A stretch of 64,000 bases of DNA from assembly GCA_029953675.1 (NCBI GenBank), contig JAMWBK010000001.1:3231001-3295000 (forward strand), read 5' to 3'. The stretch is from Rhodosorus marinus (lineage: Eukaryota; Rhodophyta; Stylonematophyceae; Stylonematales; Stylonemataceae). A program made the position numbers and the translations under genes. Of this stretch, positions 33,601-45,956 are shown one piece after another (position 1 is the stretch's first letter; the number at the start of each line of letters is the position of its first letter). The notes below the pieces were generated by a model. The model searched no databases and was not told where the DNA came from. It saw only the letters and a program-made list of their open reading frames with translations.

Positions 33601-35983
33601 AGCTTGTCTGCCCCACCCTTTGGTTCTGTCCTGCACTAAAGCCCCTGATCTTCATTCTGGCCTGCCACAATCACCGAAAGTGATTGGGGCGGGGGAATTT
33701 TCACTGGAAGAAAAGTTGAAAATAACTCTTATAGCCGTAGAAGCTTTCGGATGGGACACCCTTTCGATTGACCCGTTTTCATGCTATTGCCGTACCTCTG
33801 ATTAGCAGTAACCCCCCTTTCTTCACGAGCGTAGGAAGCAAGGGGAATTCACCAACTCAAGTCCTAGATGCGGGAGAGAGTCGAGTGGGAATCGTCCGCC
33901 TTGCTTATTCTTTAGCCAGCACAATCTACACCTTGGGGATCTTGATCAGCACGGTTTCCTGGGAAATCAGCAACAGCGCGGGCAGCATGTGAGAAATCGA
34001 CAAGCTTAGGCCTCCACTGGAAACGAGGAGCGTTGGGGACCAGAGAAGGGTAGGGAAACAGAAGAGCAAGGAAGTCGCTTGTACGAGTTCGAGGTGTCTG
34101 CTCTGCAGGCGATGAACATTGTTACGCGGTGCCCATGGGACTTTCAGCGACGCAGCCCGATCGCCTCTCCGCGATTCCCAACAACAAAAAAAAATGCGTC
34201 CCAAAAAATGCGAACGTAGCTTGCCGCGGGAGACTCGAAGGGGGGGTGTGTGTGACAAGCGTAGCACGGATTTTCTGTCTCCCTTACAGCAGCTTGCATC
34301 CGTTTGTAAAAGACCCAAAAACCCACGCAATCAGACAATCAAGCAATCTTGCGTCGCATTTAGGTAGAAGTTTCGCGGGGAAGGACTTACGCCAAAACAA
34401 CTGCGAAAAAGCAAAATCCTTCAGGAGGACATCACCAAAAAGTTCTAATTCGGAGCTCCTAGAGACTAGCCACTCTCCCGGCAAGGTTCTTTTCAGGTGA
34501 AGCCGGGAAAAAAGGATAGTTTGGGTGGATATCCGGAGCAAACAAAACTTTTTTCGGGTTCTCCCTCGCTTTTTGGGGTCTTTGTAGTCCATAGAGAAGT
34601 TGGGTTTTCTTAAGAAACCTCCTCTTCACGTTTTTTAACCGCTTGCTCAGGTTGCTTTGGGCGTCAAAAGATTGCGGGACCAAATTTTGTCCCACAAAAG
34701 GGGTGAAAACAGCAAAATAGAAAAAAACCCCTGTTGCAGATTGAATACGCAGAAGATCCTTTATAAAATAACCAAAAAGGCGGATAGTTTTTTGTCACTG
34801 CCGTCCGTTCCCCACCCCTAGGGCATGTGAGCAATCTTATCGCTGCTTATATGCGTGGCAGTCAAAAATCTCAAAAGACATGAAGAAAAATCAGCCCTCT
34901 TGAAACGCTATCCGCGCGAAAAAAATCTCTCAGCAATCCAACATCTTTCTTGGAGTGGGGGCAGCCGGGGGGGGGGGTAACTCACGAATGAGGGTGTCAT
35001 CCTATTCGTATTTTTAACGCCATACCTATCAGCCACCCGTCAAGAGCAACGGCAACCCAACCTGCCGAGAGGACCTTCGCACGTCTGATTCTGTTGTAAA
35101 GTTGATTAAAATCTAATTCTTTTCTAACCCCCCTCACACTTTTTCGGTTGACGAGGTTCTTGTGCACCCTTTTGTTGAAGAAAAAGTTCTTGCCCTGTTT
35201 GTTCGATAAAATGAATAAATTGGGAACAATTTGCCAGGCCAGCTGGGGTAAAAAGTTAAAATGCACCATGGACCTCAAAAACGATGACCGATTTTTTTCG
35301 GATTGGTGTGTCCCTGGGACATATGATTGAGCGAATGTTTTCATTGAAAATGGAAAGAACTTCGGCTGTAAAACCGACCGGGTTGTTTAGCCAAATCGGA
35401 GGGTTTTTGGGCAAAACAGGCGCACTCAGCGGGACAGTTGCATGCCTTTTCGAATACAAAGTTTCTCTATTTGCTAATAAAAAACTTTCGGGCTTTCGGT
35501 TTTTTGGGGGTTTGCGGACCTTTTTTCCCTTAATTTCTGTAATTTTGATTGACCGTAAGAGGCGCATGTAAATGGCCCATTTCTTCAAAGAAAGCAATGC
35601 CATGATCATGAATCGAAGGGAAGCGCTAGATGGAAGGGGTGAAAAACATACTCTCCAATACTGCAAAAAGGGAGTTTTTACCAATGAAACAGCCTCAACA
35701 TAATTTCGCATTGTCCCCCCGGCTCGCCAATACTGGAGCACACTTTTTTTTGTCCCATATGGTGTGGGCGTGGATATATGCTCCAACACCCCTTCTTGAG
35801 TGCGGGGGGATATATATATATGTAGGATCTGAAACGAGAAGCTTTGCGAAAGCGCCATTTTTCTGTATAGGTATTGCCTTGGATGTTTCCTGGCGTTTGG
35901 GTTTGTTCGTCATTCTGGAGTCTGTCGGTGAGAGCCATCTTAAGGGTACCTTTTGTTCAGGGAGGCTTGTTCGGCACAGAAAA
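30640..35983. other. 5.3 kb gene-poor, run-rich segment
   Basis: Directly upstream of the ligase, a minus-strand ATG frame at 30835-31062 (75 codons) could be a short gene, but it matches nothing. Two imperfect direct copies of about 43 bp, sharing TAGTCGGTCT, lie at 31305-31347 and 31461-31505. From 31500 on the DNA is rich in A, T and G runs and in GGGAC/GTCCC words. The 202-codon frame at 33197-33805 has no domain and a chance-like composition. I see no intact transposon, tRNA or rRNA. Confidence 0.5.
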
Positions 35984-36808
35984 ATGATGGCAACGGTGGA
36001 CGAGACGTGTATCCTGCTGGCGAATGAAACTCTTGAGCTGCCGGAGAATAGAGTTCCTGTTCTTCCGCACGTTAAGATTCCCAGCGGTCCTGCGGAGGAG
36101 ATCCCTTCGCTCCTGAGCTCGAATTCGTACAACAACTTGAGGGAGAAGGCCGAGGCCCATTTGATCGTTGACTACTTTGAGGATGTACAGCTTGACTTTT
36201 CGAGGAAGACTCGTGAGGACGTAGTGTCCTGGCTCGTCGACACTGGACTCTCGCTCTCGCTAGGAAGCCACACAATCGCGATGGCGGTTAGCTGTTTTGA
36301 TCGATTCCTCGCAGTCCGGCGAATTGGAAAGGAATCCGTCGCGGAAGTGGCAGCGGCATGCCTGTGGATTTCGACGAAGCTCTATGATGGTGTTCCTCCA
36401 CTGTCCTATCTCTCTTTGCTGACAGGATCAAAGGATGAGAATATTGTCAGCATGGAAGAAGCGATCCTGAGAGAGCTTCAATGGCAAGTGAGCAGCGTGC
36501 CGGCTGAAGAGTTTGTACCGTTCATGAGGAGTCGCATGTCACGGCTTGGTTTCGAGGTGGACGACAAGATCCTAGAGATGCTGCTAGACGTTTCCCTTCT
36601 ATCCTTTGACGTTGTAAGGAGAAGTGCTTGCATTGTTGCAGCTGCGTGTGTATTGTTGGGGAGCGAAATCCAGTATCCCGAGATGAATTGCTCAATGCGG
36701 TCGAAGATGTTCGCGGAGATTTTGGACCTTGACCACTCGGAGCTGATTGAAGTGAAAACGGTTCTCCACGCTTCGTTCCAAACCTTCATCATCGCCAGCC
36801 GTAAATGA
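35984..36808 (+). CDS. Cyclin, D-type-like
   Basis: Single-exon frame; I take the ATG at 35984, giving 274 residues, because conserved sequence begins soon after it. The same frame is open upstream to 35630, but that part reads like the run-rich spacer. The N-terminal cyclin box is clear: REDVVSWLVDTGLSLSL, then AMAVSCFDRFLAVR and AAACLWISTKLYD, with the Lys and Glu positions for CDK contact partly visible. A second cyclin-fold repeat follows (EEFVPFMRSRM, SACIVAAACVLLGS). The order and length fit plant/algal D-type cyclins. No LxCxE retinoblastoma-binding motif is seen near the start. A-type is less likely because the MRxILxDWL signature is absent. Confidence 0.85.
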   Translation: MMATVDETCILLANETLELPENRVPVLPHVKIPSGPAEEIPSLLSSNSYNNLREKAEAHLIVDYFEDVQLDFSRKTREDVVSWLVDTGLSLSLGSHTIAMAVSCFDRFLAVRRIGKESVAEVAAACLWISTKLYDGVPPLSYLSLLTGSKDENIVSMEEAILRELQWQVSSVPAEEFVPFMRSRMSRLGFEVDDKILEMLLDVSLLSFDVVRRSACIVAAACVLLGSEIQYPEMNCSMRSKMFAEILDLDHSELIEVKTVLHASFQTFIIASRK

Positions 36809-39800
36809 GGCGGGGAAAAAGATAGTGCCAAACGCGAAGGCCTCTAGCTCATCTCGTTGCAACGTTTTTCATGATTAGACAGTTTTTCTTTTTTGTCCCA
36901 AAGCTTTTTCTGGGTATGTATTGTAAATTTATTAAAATTATTCTTCGAAGTATATCTGTCCCGCTCCTGGCTAGAACAAAGAACCCGGCTAAAGTATCTG
37001 CCTTACCACAAAACTGCCAGTCAGTTTTTGCTTTTTCTCACTTAGTTCTCCACCGTACCTATCAAAATCAACCAATCCTGAAAGGGGGGCAGTTGAAATT
37101 CGTCAAAAATAATTAGAGGGTCAGTGTGGCGTCCAAAAGAGTCCTACCTAATCAGTACTTTGCTGCTTTCCAAACCGAAAAAGACCAAAAACAAAAAAAT
37201 TATCATGCAAAATCCAGGGAGACGTTTCTGTCCCGTCCCAATTTCTAGTCGCGATCCGTTCAGCTAACCTGTACATTCATCGAAGGCTCACCCTGGACTC
37301 GTTGAAATACCGCAAAAAATGTGGAGTACAGGTTCACCTTCAAAAATTACGGTCGTGCCGCCCCACATAATTTCACGGGGTTCTGCACATTTCCCACAAT
37401 GATTTCTCTTTGAAACACAAATCCTTTGACCATTCACATTATGTTTTTTTGGGTCATGCCCAGGAAACATGACGAATAGGAGGGTGAAACGAGGGGTTCC
37501 TATCAACGCGGTAAATAGTCCCCTCATCTAAGTGTGTACAGAAAGCACAAGGCAGATCTATTTCTTAACGTAGGTTTTTGCTACCACCAGCACACACAAT
37601 ATTCCTGCGGACGAATAGAGATGAGACCGAACCAAGTTTTTCTAAATATTTTCAGGAAGAATCTGCAGTTTGCAAAATATCTTCAGATGTCCCATCTTCT
37701 CGATGCGCATAATTTAAATATTAAAAAACATTGTTGTCCTTTGACGATCCAAGTTTAGATTTACACTACTACTCATATCCGGATATAATCAAAATCGTCC
37801 CAACGGATTTTTCCCCGGTAATGCCGAAAGATTCTTTAATGATTCCTTACACGCAGCGCTGGGACAGGAAGAAAGATGGGAGAGACGTCTCGATAAGATT
37901 TAGCTCGAGTATGTGGAGGTACGCAGATCACCACCGCACCCAGTAGATAATCTTTTCACACTGGGGCTACCACGGGGTCGTAAAAAAAGCGTATGGTAGA
38001 TGACTGCAGTCGGGGTTTTCGACGAATGGAAATAGAATTTCCGTGGTTTTCTTCACAGCTTGAGAAAACAAGGACTGATCCGTCCTGTCCTAATATCTTT
38101 TGGGACGGACCACTTCTATCAGTACCCCTCATTTTCAAATTATTGAAGAGTCCAATATTAATTTGGGGGAATTGAGTTGAAGCGCTCATCCAACCATGAC
38201 TTTTTTTTTTTTTTCCTATGGTTGGAATAGGATTGATTTCGAGTCTTCAGTTTTGGGACGCTATTGAAACAAAATATACCCTAGTCCGCAGAGAAGTTTT
38301 GTGAGGCTGGTAAGTCACGAGTTTGTTAAATCAATCAATGCTATCCGCTACGGGTGGCTGTGGTTTGAGTCAAGCAACTTCCCGACTAATGGTTTTCGTG
38401 ATTTGCACGGAATAGATCGGCATCGAAAACATATCCATGAAACATACTTTTTTAGCATGTCGGAGTATGTCCCAAGGCAAGCATAAACGTGTTTCTCTTA
38501 CGGACACATCTCGCTGTCAGAGCTGGCTGTATTCGGAATTTTGCTTGATCTCTGTGCTGACTGATAATGAAATTCGCTTTCGATGGGGAGATGAAATGGT
38601 GATTTTGTCAGAGTGGTTTTCGGTTCAAGTTTCCAGTCTTGTGGGGAGGGAAACTGTTTGCCCAAAGCGACTGCAACATTTTAGCTCTCTCAGCAAGAGA
38701 GCTGAGTCAGGGAGAGCTCGCGTTCGCTACCTTCCTAAAACATTGTTGGCAGCTATGGAATGTTGAAGTCTGCCTCAGTCATCACCCGGGTGGGAAAACG
38801 GGGATGACCACGGGAGACCGACCTTTCACACATCATCCGTTGCCGGGTTTGCTAGTCCGAAATGTCAAGATTGCGTACGGAAAAAAAGATAAATACAATG
38901 GTAGTATGTCAGTGATTACTAGTACGTTCACGAAAATTTCTCAACTTGGAGACAGGTCACCTGATTAAAAGATTGACCTGTACTAACCGACATTCTGCAT
39001 TTGCACTAGAAGTGATTGGCAGTTTTGACTTTTCCCCTAAGCATTCTGGTAGTAAGCCAGACTTACTGCCTGGCCAAAATGTTTAGATTCTTCAGTACTC
39101 AAACGTCCCAGTGGGGAAGAAACCGAAGTGCACGGAGTGTTCCCCGGGCTGCCAGCACTCAAGATCGTGTAGAGTTTTCTCTTCCTACTCGTTCTTTCTG
39201 ACTTGCGGACGAGAAATCCGCCCTCCGCAAACATTCTTGCTATTCGATCAAAGGTCTTGCCCTAAGCGGTGGGCTGGGGCGGGACAATATCAAAATCGTC
39301 TTTCACTGGCACTCTCAATCCCACTCCGACATTAACTGATTGAGCATGTGTCATACCTGGTTATCTCGCACGGAACGAAGATGCCCTTCAAGACACGTTA
39401 GCCATGTGTACGATCTTTGATGTTTTTAATCGCGACAACGAGGGCCAACATTTAAGTGAAAACGTAAAAGGCCACACAGTCCATTTCCTTTTAAAAAAGC
39501 GGTGTCTTCCAAATATCAGATTTTACACTTAAAATAATAACGACATATCACCTATCGTCCAATTAGTGCGCTCTAGGGTGTTCATTCCCGCTCGAGTTGG
39601 GACGCCTGACAATTACAATTTCGTTCCCCTGTATTTCGTTCCAACATCCAACAGGCTTCAATAGCAAACAGCTGGATACATCCGCAAAATCAGAGACAGG
39701 ATTCTAACCCAGACCAATGTCGATCTGCAATTGGGACTATTTGAAAAATGACCACCAAGATCTGAGCAATATTGCTTCTAAATAGACTTATTCAAGATCA

Positions 39801-41492
39801 GTTGGTACGTAGTTTCAAACTGATAGTGGGTGTATCGAGCTGGCTGGCGAGAAGGGAACCTCGCAAATGAATGTTTATTCAGAGTCGGAAAACAAGAACC
39901 GCGGGGAAACAGAGACTACCGGAGGAGAAGATCACGCTCCAACTTAATCAATAGGATGTCCTCGGCTGAAGGGTGTTATCCTTGCGCGGGGGCCTTGCTA
40001 AACCGCAGAGTAGCGAAACCAGTTGAAGTTTTTTCCACTATGGACGCATCATCCTCTACCTGGCAGTGACTTCTTGGGATTGTTCTTGGGGTCGCTACTA
40101 AGGCTTTTTGGACAACACGCGTGTCGAAGATTTGTCTACGGCACATATCGTCAAAGGTGCCGTTCAGATTTCCTCCTCCCAAGAGGTGTAAACCTCGTCA
40201 ACAACACGGAAGTCCAAGACCACGGCTCATTTAAGACTACATTCTGTACCGGTCAAAAATAAATTCTGATCTTAGTTCATCAGTTCCCACGAAGCTACAA
40301 CGGCGAAGAAATAGCGACGTGCAGAGAGTCTCCCTGCTCTGTCAGCGCTCAAAATCCTAAAGATTTCTTTTCCTATACCGCGTTTCTCGACATGCGGCAT
40401 AAACAACCCCGTCCGGAAACCTCCTTCCTCCCATAGCAAAGGCACTGTCCCAACAGGGACAATATCAAAATCCTCCTCAAATACTCTTTTTTTTTCACCT
40501 CACTCCGATATAAAAGGCTAAAAAGAATCCCTTCGATCTGGCAACTTGCCGTTTGGCTTATGAGCCAATCAGATGACGTGCTAAAAACCGGACTAGTGGA
40601 GATTCAAGTTCTCATTTTGATAGTTTCGATACACGCTTCGACTTCAACAATCAAATTCATTTTGGCAATCATTTTTGAGTAAAACTTGACTGAATTTCAT
40701 TGGGTAGGTTCTAGTCGAAGGTCAATGTGAAGTTTTCGATGACAGCTGTTAGGGGCTATGGCCAGAGCAGCGATGTGGCCCGGAGACCTTGTGACAAGAG
40801 CAGTCTATGGATCTTCCTGGATCTAATCAGCGTACGTTAAACCAGCGAGACGAAGTAAGGAATTCCCGTTTGCGGATGTTCTCTGGTACTGCCCATCCCT
40901 CAATGGGGTCATTTTCGGCTTGGTGTCCGGGAGGGCCCTCTCGCTGTCTGAAAGTTATGGTCCAGAAGTTGTGGAGTCTTTGCTGGATTTGAAGATCCAT
41001 CGCTCATAGATGACGTGATCAATTTGCTCAGTCATGCGTACATCAGTGAGCAGGGAATGCCATGGTATCGCTCATTTTTGACGGTGAACATCGCACCGAC
41101 AGGGGATTCCTGTCGAGCAACCTAAAAGAGTAGTCTACGGACAAAGGTCGATGAACCCGAATGCCTCAGAGACTACTGTCCAAAGCACTTGGCCAGGTCC
41201 GCGTTGGGCAAGCACCGCTCCGTCCAGTTTCCTCTCATGTTACTAAGCCGTTGTACCCCTGGACCTCCGCCGGTCTTCATGTCTTTGCATGGCGTGCTTT
41301 GGTCATGCCTGAGATGAGAACCGCGATCTATTTCGTACACGGGTGTGAGCCACCAGACAATCCAGAGGATACACGTTAAAGACTTTGGATAGTTCTTTAA
41401 AAGACGTCCTTTTGAAGTTCTCCTCAAGGGCTACAGGTTGCGTGAGGTTAGAAGATAGATATACAACCCTTCCAAACAAGCTATCATACACA
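36809..41492. other. 4.7 kb gene-poor segment with diverged repeats
   Basis: No frame over 110 codons and none with a family match. Two diverged direct copies of about 220 bp lie near 39110-39335 and 40285-40510. Both run through a CACT/GCTCAAGATC-like block, a CGACATGCGG/TGACTTGCGG block and a shared GGGACAATATCAAAATC. The words TGTCCC/GGGACA recur throughout, for example near 37230, 37800, 38100 and 38460. This looks like old repetitive DNA, but I cannot assign a transposon class. Confidence 0.55.
39110..40510. repeat. Pair of diverged direct repeats, ~220 bp each, 1.2 kb apart
   Basis: Copy 1 is about 39110-39335 and copy 2 about 40285-40510. Blocks match in the same order, ending in the shared 17-mer GGGACAATATCAAAATC at about 39279 and 40459 and a later CCACTCCGA/CTCACTCCGA. 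Similarity is patchy, so both copies are old. They may be solo repeats or ends of a decayed element. Confidence 0.6.
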
Positions 41493-42960
41493 CTAGTAGT
41501 CTACAAAAACATCCGTATCACCCTCGCCTTCTCTTACGATCGTTGGTGGGCTTGTCCCAAGGTCAACAACAGTTGATAATCGCCATGGTCGCTCCCCGTG
41601 ATCTACGACAAAATCAACCTAACGTACCACACAACAACCGAAGGGCAGAAAAGACTTGAATGGGGTTGTCGACGTGGACACCAACATCAAGCCACTGATT
41701 CCAATCACCGGCCTTCTGCACTGGGGCCAAACCTTACCTCATTACACCAATTCTCTCCAATATCAAAGGCGTTACAAGCGAGGGTCATCGAATCATCCAG
41801 CAATGGAACTCTGTTCAGCGAGCAAGAGGAACACGGAAAAGCCTCATCTCATCAGCCTTGACGAACTCCAGTTTTTCTGAGAAGTCTCGACAAACACAAG
41901 CGACTGCTTACCCGGAGATCAGCAACGGTTCATCCACACGTTCAAGCACAGCTTGAGCATACGGATCCTGTTTCGTTGGCAAAGTCGACCAGAACATGCT
42001 TCAGCTCAAAGGAACGGTTAAGAGAGTCTTTTGGAGAGAGAAAACGAGAGTTCTGCTCCTGAGAATATTACTTACATCTGGTATCCGCACTCCGATCTCT
42101 TTTCTCTTCCATGACTTTCGATGCGACTACGATGAAAATGGAGAGCAAAGTAGGAAGGACTTCAGAACGGGATACTAGGTCGAAGAACGGCCAGTTGGTT
42201 GCCTATCAAAGAAGCAACTGGTTCCGTCCGCCAAGAATTTTGGTACCTAGCAACATACCTTGTGCTCCATAACCATTCGTGGAACTTGTGAGCTGGCGGG
42301 TAGAATGTACGTGTACGGCCCTGGCAGGGTACTCTTAAGCAACTGTGAGAAGATACGGTGGAGAATGTTCAGAGCTGTTGCCCTCGGAAGAAGGCTCTGC
42401 CCTTCTCGCTAGAGTGGAGTTCGACGTGCTGTTTACCTTGAACAGCCGACGGTCCATGCTGTGCACATAGGTTTGTACCATAGCCAAATCTCTACACAAC
42501 AGGCTTAGCGGTTTCTTCACGGGTCCGCCATCAGTCTTCTTGAGTGAGTATAGTCTGTTGATTCCATCTCTGCTGCTGAGCGCACACACAAATGCATAGC
42601 ACGTATCGGTTGGTATTACGCCTGAAATCCCAGCAACGAAACCGCTAGTATTTAGCTAGGATATTCTTCGATAGAATTTCATACCCAGCGGAGGTGGTTG
42701 TGTTTTTGCCCTCAGATCTCACCAACGCCTCCCTGCTTTAATATCTGAACAGCAGAGTCAATCTTGTATGCGTCGTACTGAGGATCCTCTACCTGGATGT
42801 AGTCAATCTCCGTTCGCGACTTTCCCTTCATGCCGCTCCTCCTCGCGCTCTTCATCTTCATAGAAATTGCACTCCTGCTCGGACTCATACACGTCCTCAC
42901 ATCTCGAGCTCTCCGCACCTGCACTGCACTCAAACTCACTCCAAAGCAGAGTCTCTCCAT
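41493..42960 (-). CDS. YciO/Sua5/YrdC-type threonylcarbamoyl-AMP synthase-like protein, probably plastid
   Basis: Seven exons (42723-42960, 42437-42621, 42259-42342, 42076-42126, 41912-41967, 41738-41810, 41493-41618) join in phase to 270 residues. Conserved YrdC-fold blocks are in order: GVIPTDTCYAFVCAL, LYSLKKTDGGPVKKPLSLLCRDL, LLKSTLPGPYTYIL, KEIGVRIPDD, AQAVLERVDEPLLIS, VDFVVDHG and STVVDL. The CRDL block is shared with the YciO branch. The Sua5/YrdC branch makes threonylcarbamoyl-AMP for the t6A modification of tRNA; the role of YciO members is less settled. The first ~55 residues are Ser/Arg/Lys-rich with few acids, like a plastid transit peptide. The start ATG at 42960 is one of several in-frame candidates. 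The exon edges around 41808-41810 and 42126 are the least certain. Confidence 0.83.
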
Positions 42961-44247
42961 CCTTCCTCTTATTCTCCCCTCAATACCCCACAGAAACTGC
43001 AGCGAAGATCCACTCCTCCAACTAAACAAAGACCACAAAAGACCCAAACCAAGCCATTACTGCCACCAGATTCCGTTCCCCCAATTACAAAAACACCACA
43101 ACAGAACTACTCAGACAAAACTCTTCTCCTATAACACTCTGAACTTATAACAGTCCTTCATCCATCGTAGAACTTCAGCAACAGTAAACTTCAAGTTCCA
43201 GTCATTAATCTCCCTCACTTCCTTCATCACCCCCAAACCCGCTTTCCGACGAATGTTGCAACTAATATGTAGACAATATCGCTGGGACCACGCTCGGTGA
43301 AAGCAATCTCCATACCTCAACTGCTTTCAGGTAAAAATCTCGCCCGCCTCAAAAATACCTCATTTTTGACGCCTTGGGGTGGGAATTCCTCGCCGCGGCA
43401 AGGTCTGTCGTCAGCTTGTGGGATTGCTTTCATGACGTCTCCCAATCGACTTTCACGACATCTTCTGGACACGCGGTTAGTCCTTTGGCGTAGTGATATA
43501 GCGCTATTCGTTGAAGTGCATGGTCAACGTCCGTGTCGGTGGTTTTCTATTTGAAGTTAAGACTCCGCATTGGTCAAGAATTGTCTTCCTCTTGGCGGTT
43601 TTAGATGAGGTTTTTTTAAGCTGCCAAATCGAAATATGTGGGTTTGAAATCAGCTCTAAGGTTTACTTCTTTTCTGAGTAATTCTGCTTTGAGCCTGACC
43701 GCTTCTGGCGGTTCGCATTGAGACATTGGCTACCTTAAGTCTCAGTGAGATGGGCGTTTTGGCCCATCTCACTAGAGAGTCGCAGAAGGCACGGTTGACC
43801 TTCGAAGCTATGGATTAGTAGCTCACTCGCAGGATTTGGCTATTTTGTGATGGTCTCCAATTCGTAGCTGACCTTTCCTGTCTGACGTTTGGAAACTGGT
43901 TGGCCTGCTTGCACTATCCTGCATCTTTCTGACAGGATCAGCGGCACAGCTCGTGTGGGCGCAATTTCCTGAAATTTGATGATGATGATGACTGCAGCTA
44001 GTTTACTTTACCTTTGACGATGACTTATGCTGCAGAGGTCCCAAGCGCCGTATGAGGCGCCAACGTCCTCTGCCGGTTGGATCCTTGTCTCTCTGACTAG
44101 TGAGCGATAGTGGAGCAGAATTGTCCTTACGACAACGGCCACTCTCTCCTTTACACCTCTCATCTCCTTTTCTGATGAACTGAACGGATTCGTGGGTCTC
44201 AGAACCCGACTAAACAAGAAACGGACTGGGTGCACCATCTGATGAGA
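42961..44247. other. 1.3 kb intergenic
   Basis: Short minus-strand frames at 43129-43320 and 44008-44238 have coding-like composition. The second contains an LLHYRSLVRE stretch faintly like an LYR motif, but they do not join and I cannot name them. The plus strand at 42900-43140 is C/A-rich, as expected upstream of the YciO-type gene. An inverted pair CTCACTGAGATGGGCG / GGCCCATCTCACTAG lies near 43742-43775. Confidence 0.35.
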
Positions 44248-44982
44248 TCAAATCTTCTTCTCTATTGCAATTATGGAGGGAGCTAGTTCTCGATTAATCC
44301 ACTGGACGTATTTCACAGTCCATAGCTTAGGATCGAGGTTGGAGGCCATGTCTAGCACGGCGGCTTCTTCTTCAGGTCCTCCTTCTTGTTTGATATACGC
44401 AGTGACCGTAATTAGCCCTCCCCTACGGAGCAACTCTAAACCAGCCTGAAGGCTCCTCATCGTGCTTTCAGATTTCGTGACTATCGTCTTGTCTGAATCG
44501 TCGCCGGGTAGATACCCCAAATTGTATACAATGGCGCTTACAGACTCGGCCTGAATAGCATTCGGAAACCGTTCGTGGCTTTCGTTCACCCATAGCATCG
44601 TAGGTCTCTTCTCAGGAGATAAGTTCTTCTCCACATAGTCCTTGGATTGCTTTATTGCTGATGGCTGGAGATCGACCGCAACAACCATCCCAGCGGTACC
44701 GGTCATCTCCGCAAGGGTCAGCGTGTCCTTGCCTCGCCCACATGTAGCATCAATTACAGTGTCGCCTGGGTCAACAACAATCCAAGCGCATACTCAGCTA
44801 CCGAAAGTCACACGATGGGGCATCGTTGAAGTCGTACCTGGTCGTATGGCTCTGGACCATAGCTCCCTAGAGAGCTTGGCTTGATTCGGCAGCAACTGGC
44901 TATCCCAAGCCTTCACAGGGCCCGCGGCTGGACGACTCACACACGCAGACAGTACGAAGAATAAGGGTTCTGTTACCCTCAT
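44248..44982 (-). CDS. YtqB-type class I SAM methyltransferase (rRNA methylase family)
   Basis: Two exons (44838-44982 and 44248-44765) join in phase 1 to 220 residues. The SAM motif I region is PGDTVIDATCGRGKDTLTLA, followed by VVAVDLQPSAI, YNLGYLPG and LRRGGLITVTAY. These are the signature blocks of the bacterial YtqB / 'putative rRNA methylase' family, also found in plastid-bearing eukaryotes. The substrate in eukaryotes is not established. The leader (MRVTEPLFFVLSACVSRPAAG) could be the end of a transit peptide. An in-frame splice from an upstream exon near 45093-45296 is possible (GTGAGA at 45092), but that exon lacks an ATG. Confidence 0.85.
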
Positions 44983-45956
44983 AGCGGATGTCAGCGTAGT
45001 CTATTCGGCAAAATTTTCACCCTGCGCTGCTCACTCCCCTCCTCTCGTGAGCATGCGGAAGCGAATATCCACGGCACAACCTCAAGACAAATTCAATGTA
45101 GGATTCTCACCGTTGGTGGGATCGACCATGCGACTGTTGTTCTCGAAGAAAAAGTGGCTATAGTTCTTCTACGCCCCAATAGATCCCCATGATCCTCCGT
45201 ACGTTCCTGTCCGCCTTCTCCGGAAGACTCAGTGAACGGCCTCTCTGAAACGCGTCTAAACGGGCCGCATCTGGATGCAAGACCGAGTGCACTCAACGAA
45301 TAGCATCGTCTCCATGAGCAGGTTTTTTGAATTTTTACTGTTGCGAAATAAGTATTCGCACATGGTGTGAGGCCATAGATGAGACGCTTTCTATCCTTGC
45401 CCTTCCGTTTCGAGGTTCAAACGCTGAAGCAGCACATGTTGTAAAAATTGGGACACTATGTCCCATACTGGAAAAAAATATCCCATGAAATAATGACTGA
45501 ATCAATCATTATACACTTTTGACTGGTTGTCTTGAGAAATCAATCAATAAGGCTGGGACAGATTGTCTCTATAAATTGATATTGAAAAACAAGGTATTCA
45601 AAATTTGAAGCATCGAGTTGGCGTTACGAAACGGGCTGGTGCTTTTGCAGAATGCTGAAAATGTGAGAAGTTTATTCACAGGATATATGTTTTTATTACC
45701 AGCGAGGGTCTTTCAACCACCCCTTTATCCGCGATGAATGATGAGGGTGAAAGGATGATGTGCCTTGGCAGTGGATTCCTGAGAGGGAGTTGTTGGTGTC
45801 TGACGAGAGTACTTGTTGACGGGGAGGGACACTAGCGTAGTTTGCAGAACGAAAATTTGCTGGTTGGGCTGAGAGAAATATCCTATACTGCTGTTTGGGA
45901 ATATAGGAATTGAGGAGGTCTGGTTGTAGCTTAACTGCCTGCCTGGCTTGTAAGCG
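44983..45956. other. Intergenic, possible 5' exon and a small palindrome
   Basis: 45093-45296 (minus) may be an upstream exon of the methyltransferase. At 45451-45465 the DNA reads GGGACACTATGTCCC, a 15-bp palindrome, in AT-rich surroundings. Nothing else was seen up to the CLASP-like start. Confidence 0.4.

Noticed and set aside
33197-33805. 202-codon plus frame in the 31-36 kb spacer with a CPKC pair
   Set aside because: No domain, no splice context and a chance-like composition in run-rich DNA; not listed as a gene.
35256-35858. 200-codon minus frame overlapping the cyclin upstream region
   Set aside because: Low-complexity DNA with no family resemblance and no supporting splice sites.
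35630-35983. Upstream in-frame extension of the cyclin
   Set aside because: It reads like the run-rich spacer; conserved sequence begins after the ATG at 35984.
45451-45465. GGGACACTATGTCCC palindrome as a regulator operator
   Set aside because: It is a eukaryotic nuclear context with no repeat partner at a promoter; kept only as a note in the gap entry.
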